From: Clostridia bacterium
GTDB lineage: Bacteria > Bacillota > Clostridia > Oscillospirales > Acutalibacteraceae
Reading direction: 5' to 3'
Assembly: GCA_017437005.1 (NCBI GenBank)
Contig: JAFSBZ010000045.1
Location: forward strand, 47,575-111,574
DNA: 64,000 nt
Shown piece by piece: positions 59,867 through 64,000 of the stretch (position 1 is the first letter of the stretch; each line of letters opens with the position of its first letter). The notes beneath the pieces were generated by a model. The model was not told the DNA's origin and did not search any database. It saw nothing but the letters and a program-made list of their open reading frames with translations. The position numbers were made by a program, and so were the translations under genes.

Positions 59867-62788
59867 TTATTCGTATTCTTTAATCTTACGTTCAATTTCT
59901 TTGTCGGCTGATTTTGACCACTTAACTACAGCGTCTTTAACCTTTACCTTATCCTCAAGCACCGCCCAGAATGCCTGGTCAATAGAACGTGTCACGTCAT
60001 ATGAACCTGGAACTTCCTGAACCTCTTTAACCTGTGCCCACTGGTTGTTAAGAACAACAAGGTCATCCTTATCCCAAGCAAGGTTGTTAAATGCATCAAC
60101 ATTGGAAACGGCAGTACGGCCTATCATACCAAGAATTGACTGTAAGTTGTTGTTGTATCTTGTTTGTGTTTCGGCACTGGTCCACCATTTAAGGAACTGC
60201 CAAGCCTGTTCTTCTTTATTAGATGCTTTAATAATTGAGCAGCCGGTACCTGAACCTGCAACAGAATAGTTGATGTTGCCATCAGCATTCTCTGTGCCCG
60301 GAACCATCGCAATACCCCATCTGCCGCGAATTTCAGGAGCGGTAGAATAAAGTGTCATATATGTGGTATATGGAGCAATACCCAATGGCATTACGCCTAC
60401 ACGTAAACGATTGTAGAAGTCGGCTTCCCTCATCACGTCACGCTTGAGGTAGAAGTCAGTCCACTGCTCGAATACATCAAGCGCTTCCTTGCTATTAATA
60501 GCTGTTGCAGTACCGTCTTCGTTATAGATTGAAAGATTATGCTGCCACATAAGAGTTGGGTAAAGATGTAGGTTACCAATACCTGCATTAACTGTTGTAG
60601 ATGTAGTAATCTGAGTAAATGGAATATAAACGTTCATATTATTACGCTGAATAATTGTTGCGCAATGCAAGAACTCATCCCAAGTTTTTGGAACATCAAG
60701 ACCAAGCTCTTCAAGAACGTCTGTACGATAGAACATAAGCATAAAGTTTTGAGTATCCGGTAATGCGTATGTTTTATCTGCGTATGTATATGGTGCCACA
60801 GCACCCTTTGTTAAGTCATCACCTGATTGGAAACGCTTGATAACCTCATCAAAATCGTCAAATTGAGTAAGGTCCTCCAAAGCGCCACGGATACCCAAGT
60901 TTACAGGCTCGGTACGCGCCATTTGTAGCGACATATCAGGATAGTTACCTGCAAGAATACCATTAATCAATGATGCACTAACAATTTCAACCTGAACATT
61001 GATTGGTTTACCGTTATAATAATACTCTTCGTTAGGTGTAAACGAGTCCTGAATAAGAGAGTTAAGCGCTGCTGCCTGATCCTGACCCCAGTTTACCCAA
61101 AGACGAATGGTGTTTTCATCCTCTTTAGCCTCGGTATTTGTAAGCGAATAATCATTTGTAAAGGAAGCGATAAGACGAGTTGTGCCATATGCAAGGCTCT
61201 TGAATATATTAGCGTTATTGTTTTTATATTCTTTGCCTGCGGGAACAATTTGAAGCTGGTCGATAGCCAAAGGCATTTCGATCATATCATAAAGCCAAGA
61301 GCTAAGTGATGTATAGTTGCTGTAGTATTCCGAAACATATTGCTGAGCAATAAACGGACTACGAATCATATTGTCAACTACACGCTTCATATTGTCAATA
61401 GAAGCTACCGCTTGTGAAGCCTTACCTGTGCCGCTTGTCATATCGTTAGAAAGCTTACCAAGTCTTTCACTTGAATCCTTAAGGGTATCAAGGAAACCGG
61501 GAATTTGCTTGTCAAGATCATAGTCACGGTTAAGGTCGGGCGATTCACTTGTAATCATAACAATTTTTATGTACTCGTCGCCAAGAATGTCTACGATTTT
61601 AGAAAGCTCATAGAAGTATTCAGACATACTACCAACAGTTACTTCCATTGAAATGGTGTGTGGCTTGCCTGCTTCAAGATAAACGTAATATGGTTTTTCC
61701 TGTTCATCTTCAAAGGTAAAGTATTTCCAGCTTGTACCGTATGGGAAGGTAAGAGCTTTAGCTTCTGCAAAAGGAGTCTTGCCGTCAATCTTGAGCCAAC
61801 GATAGCTTTCGCCGTTTACAAGCTCACTTTGCTTGTAGCGCATATTAATATAGTAATAGCCGCTCTTTTCAACCTCAAAGTTCCAAGAAATACTGCTACC
61901 GGTTGTCTGCCATGCAGTACCACCAATAAAGTTAATCTTGGTAAGATATGAATCGCTTGGTGACATTCCGGCATCACTGTTATTTGATTTAGGAATAATT
62001 GAGTTAGATGTTTTAACGTCAGCCTTCTCGCCTTCAAGATAGATTATGTCAGCGTCTAAATCCTTAACATCATACTTTGCCGAAACCTTATCATAACTCT
62101 CAATATTTTCGGGAGCAATGAATTTTATGTCTTTAACAGCGATTGACTGTTCGGGCTCGACAATTGTAATTGTATGTGTACCGGCAGTAAGGGCAAACTC
62201 AAACGGGTCGATTACCGCGCCCTCATAGTCGCGAATAACAGTTAATGTATCACCTGTTATTTCTGCCTGTTCGGGAGCATATTCATTACCCTGAGCATCC
62301 TTTCGGGGTTCGTCGGTTGCGTTCTTCCAAAGTCTTGAAAGGACGATTTCATCGGAACCGTCAAACTGATACTTGCCGTCAAGCATAACGCCCATAATTA
62401 CGTCAACACCGCTTTCTTTAGCCTCCCATACAAACTGGAGGTTGTAAAGTGCGGTTTCGGGAACGTCAAAAGTCCATGTGACACTGCCGTCTCCCTTGTT
62501 CCAATTAAGTGCGTTTTCATCAGCTGTAACATCAGCCCCGTCTGCTGCAAATGCATTAAGCGGTACTGTAACCTCGGCAGTAGCCTTGTTGGTAATACCG
62601 TGTGACTTTGTGTACTCAATATAGTCCTGAATTTCTGAATCGTCGCTTACTATCGGTTCAGCATCAGTAACAGTAGTTGCACCATCAGCCACATCTGCAA
62701 AAGCAGTAGTTATTTGCAAGGAAATTCCTGAAAATAAAATAGATACTGCCAATAATACTGACAAGTATCTTACCATTCTCTTGCTCAT
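59867..62788 (-). CDS. Giant solute-binding protein with N-terminal carbohydrate-binding-like domains
   Basis: A 973-residue exported protein, about twice the usual size. A signal peptide ('RYLSVLLAVSILFSGISLQITTAFADV') has no lipobox cysteine. Two related beta-sandwich modules follow (about 60-245 and 255-400), both with 'VTWTFDVPETALYNLQFVWEA' / 'ISWNFEVEKSGYYYINMRYKQ' signatures recalling CBM6/35-like folds. A helical region (about 420-555) precedes a family 1 SBP domain (about 560-970: 'IRLWVNWGQDQAAALNSLIQDSF', 'YPDMSLQMARTEPVNLGIRGALEDLTQF', 'LMFYRTDVLEELGLDVPKTWDEFLHC'). ATG at 62788 fits AAAGG better than that at 62797. First gene of the operon. Confidence 0.87.
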   Translation of the reverse strand: MSKRMVRYLSVLLAVSILFSGISLQITTAFADVADGATTVTDAEPIVSDDSEIQDYIEYTKSHGITNKATAEVTVPLNAFAADGADVTADENALNWNKGDGSVTWTFDVPETALYNLQFVWEAKESGVDVIMGVMLDGKYQFDGSDEIVLSRLWKNATDEPRKDAQGNEYAPEQAEITGDTLTVIRDYEGAVIDPFEFALTAGTHTITIVEPEQSIAVKDIKFIAPENIESYDKVSAKYDVKDLDADIIYLEGEKADVKTSNSIIPKSNNSDAGMSPSDSYLTKINFIGGTAWQTTGSSISWNFEVEKSGYYYINMRYKQSELVNGESYRWLKIDGKTPFAEAKALTFPYGTSWKYFTFEDEQEKPYYVYLEAGKPHTISMEVTVGSMSEYFYELSKIVDILGDEYIKIVMITSESPDLNRDYDLDKQIPGFLDTLKDSSERLGKLSNDMTSGTGKASQAVASIDNMKRVVDNMIRSPFIAQQYVSEYYSNYTSLSSWLYDMIEMPLAIDQLQIVPAGKEYKNNNANIFKSLAYGTTRLIASFTNDYSLTNTEAKEDENTIRLWVNWGQDQAAALNSLIQDSFTPNEEYYYNGKPINVQVEIVSASLINGILAGNYPDMSLQMARTEPVNLGIRGALEDLTQFDDFDEVIKRFQSGDDLTKGAVAPYTYADKTYALPDTQNFMLMFYRTDVLEELGLDVPKTWDEFLHCATIIQRNNMNVYIPFTQITTSTTVNAGIGNLHLYPTLMWQHNLSIYNEDGTATAINSKEALDVFEQWTDFYLKRDVMREADFYNRLRVGVMPLGIAPYTTYMTLYSTAPEIRGRWGIAMVPGTENADGNINYSVAGSGTGCSIIKASNKEEQAWQFLKWWTSAETQTRYNNNLQSILGMIGRTAVSNVDAFNNLAWDKDDLVVLNNQWAQVKEVQEVPGSYDVTRSIDQAFWAVLEDKVKVKDAVVKWSKSADKEIERKIKEYE

Positions 62789-62830
62789 AACATTCATCCT
62801 TTCTTGTTAAGATTTTAATCATCATTTTTT

Positions 62831-62857
62831 TGCACGGGACATAATTGTCCACGTTGC
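62831..62857 (-). promoter_or_regulatory. Inverted repeat in the leader of the transporter operon
   Basis: GGACA-TAAT-TGTCC (62837-62850), extended by TGCACG on one side and ACGTTGCA on the other. It lies 10-40 bases downstream of the predicted transcription start, so it may be a repressor site (road block) or an RNA hairpin. Confidence 0.5.
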
Positions 62858-62873
62858 ATATAAATGTGATTAT

Positions 62874-62902
62874 ATTATACAGTAATTTATGTACTTTGTC
62901 AA
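62874..62902 (-). promoter_or_regulatory. Full-consensus promoter of the transporter operon
   Basis: Minus strand TTGACA (62902-62897), exactly 17 bases, TATAAT (62879-62874). About 86 bases upstream of the start codon. The rest of the 320-base gap up to tuf is AT-rich with nothing else recognisable except the tuf terminator. Confidence 0.8.
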
Positions 62903-63058
62903 TAAAAAATATATATATTTTGCACATATTTTTTGCAGTTTTTATGGTATTTAATATAAATATTTTAAAATATTTGTCAAAAACAAAAATCAAAAAAGAT
63001 AAAATTTTGACATAAATATAAAAACTCTTTATCCCTATTTACAAAAGCCAACAAAAAA

Positions 63059-63084
63059 TCCCCAAGGTTTTTACACCTTGGGAA
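63059..63084 (-). terminator. Terminator of tuf
   Basis: CCCAAGGT (63061-63068) with ACCTTGGG (63075-63082), loop TTTTAC, then a T run on the minus strand. Twenty-five bases after the tuf stop. Confidence 0.85.
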
Positions 63085-63109
63085 TAAATGCTTTAGCTAA
63101 AAGATTAAA

Positions 63110-64000
63110 TTAGTCGTTAATCTTTGTAACAACGCCTGAACCAACGGTACGACCGCCTTCACGAATAGCGAAACGGAGACCTTCTTCAATAGCGATAGGA
63201 GTGATGAGCTCAACATCCATCTCTACGTTATCACCAGGCATGCACATTTCTGTACCTGCAGGAAGACCTACAACGCCTGTAACGTCAGTTGTTCTGAAAT
63301 AGAACTGTGGACGATAGTTGTTGAAGAAAGGAGTATGACGACCGCCTTCATCCTTGCTCAAAACGTAAACCTGACCATGGAATTTGGTGTGTGGGTTGAT
63401 TGAGCCTGGTTTGCAAAGAACCTGACCACGCTCAACTTCTTCACGGCCTACACCACGGAGAAGCGCACCAACGTTGTCACCAGCTTCACAATAATCAAGA
63501 GTTTTACGGAACATTTCCATAGAAGTTACAACAGTCTTAGCGCGTTCTTCGGTAAGACCGATGATTTCAACTTCGTCACCAGCGTGGAGCTGACCACGCT
63601 CAACACGACCTGTAACAACGGTACCACGACCAGAAATGGTCATAACGTCCTCAACAGGCATAAGGAAAGGCATATCAGCCTTACGGTCTGGAGTTGGGAT
63701 ATAGCTGTCAACAGCATCCATAAGCTCAGCAATAGGAGCATAGACTGGATCTGCAGGATCAGTAGATGCAGAATCGAGAGCCTGGAAAGCAGAACCCTTG
63801 ATGATTGGAGTATCATCGCCTGGGAATTCATACTTGTCAAGTGTTTCACGAATTTCCATCTCAACGAGTTCGAGAAGCTCTTCGTCGTCAACAAGGTCAG
63901 TCTTGTTCATGAATACTACGATGTAAGGAACGCCAACCTGACGAGCAAGGAGAAGGTGTTCTTTAGTCTGAGCCATAGGACCGTCAGTAGAAGCGATAAC
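63110..64000 (-). CDS. tuf: Translation elongation factor Tu, C-terminal three quarters (5' end outside window)
   Basis: Delivers aminoacyl-tRNA to the ribosome. The frame is open to the window edge; the visible part starts at '[39 protein letters not shown]', where NKTD is the G4 guanine motif, and continues through 'IKGSAFQAL' (G5; most EF-Tu have GSALKAL), domain II ('[26 protein letters not shown]') and domain III ('[19 protein letters not shown]...[19 protein letters not shown]'). An internal ATG at 63976 is not the start. The upstream G1-G3 region is missing from the window. No sign of damage. Confidence 0.97.
   Translation of the reverse strand, partial: VIASTDGPMAQTKEHLLLARQVGVPYIVVFMNKTDLVDDEELLELVEMEIRETLDKYEFPGDDTPIIKGSAFQALDSASTDPADPVYAPIAELMDAVDSYIPTPDRKADMPFLMPVEDVMTISGRGTVVTGRVERGQLHAGDEVEIIGLTEERAKTVVTSMEMFRKTLDYCEAGDNVGALLRGVGREEVERGQVLCKPGSINPHTKFHGQVYVLSKDEGGRHTPFFNNYRPQFYFRTTDVTGVVGLPAGTEMCMPGDNVEMDVELITPIAIEEGLRFAIREGGRTVGSGVVTKIND

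Overview
The window looks like chromosome of a low-GC, endospore-forming, diderm-negative Clostridia member, probably an uncultured gut Oscillospirales/Ruminococcaceae relative. This is inferred from: a mraZ-rsmH-ftsL-spoVD-murE-mraY-ftsW-murG-murA-ftsQ-ftsZ cluster; a meso-DAP-type MurE; sporulation genes (spoVD, ytfI/ytfJ); a type I dockerin protein; a Re-type citrate synthase; strong AGGAGG ribosome sites; and many TTGACA-N17-TATAAT promoters. No rRNA, tRNA, CRISPR array, intact transposase or prophage gene was seen.

Region by region. (1) 1-5140: a sugar-derivative catabolic set (epimerase end, DHDPS-family aldolase/lyase, AraC regulator, ThuA protein, Gfo/Idh/MocA oxidoreductase, DMT-type permease). 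(2) 5190-17575, minus strand: the division and wall (dcw) cluster, lacking murC, murD, murF and ftsA. (3) 17.7-22.6 kb, minus: an orphan MsmX/UgpC-type sugar-ABC ATPase, an ispD-ispF-DUF4830-rsuA operon and an efp operon carrying an Asp/Cys-rich zinc-ribbon protein. (4) 22.7-28.7 kb: an LCP ligase; a 600-bp non-coding mosaic of palindromic repeats; a secreted LRR-dockerin protein behind a promoter holding an 11-base G tract; and a sugar oxidoreductase/isomerase pair divergent from an AraC gene. (5) 28.7-34.3 kb, minus: secG, then M50 protease-scpA-scpB-ytfI-ytfJ-dacF-rluB-GNAT-like. (6) 34.4-41.6 kb: a processive GT2, a four-helix-bundle gene preceded by a mirror-symmetric array of seven small hairpins, and a Re-citrate synthase-GntR-aconitase-isocitrate dehydrogenase operon, which is the oxidative half-TCA route to 2-oxoglutarate. 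(7) 41.6-62.9 kb, minus: a PBP, then a large glycan-use locus (GH16 lipoprotein, 1434-aa surface protein, two solute-binding proteins, four ABC permeases, a DUF5696-like lipoprotein and a beta-propeller/TPR/Yip1-like membrane protein). (8) The end of tuf.

The glycan locus is the best candidate for an incompletely described system. Two sugar importers have no ATPase of their own, and the orphan ATPase at 17.8 kb is the obvious partner. They sit with a membrane-tethered extracellular sensor-like protein and a putative glycosidase-like lipoprotein. The hairpin array beside the four-helix-bundle gene and the G-tract promoter are the most unusual non-coding signals. All family names come from reading the translated sequence and recalling families; no database search was run.
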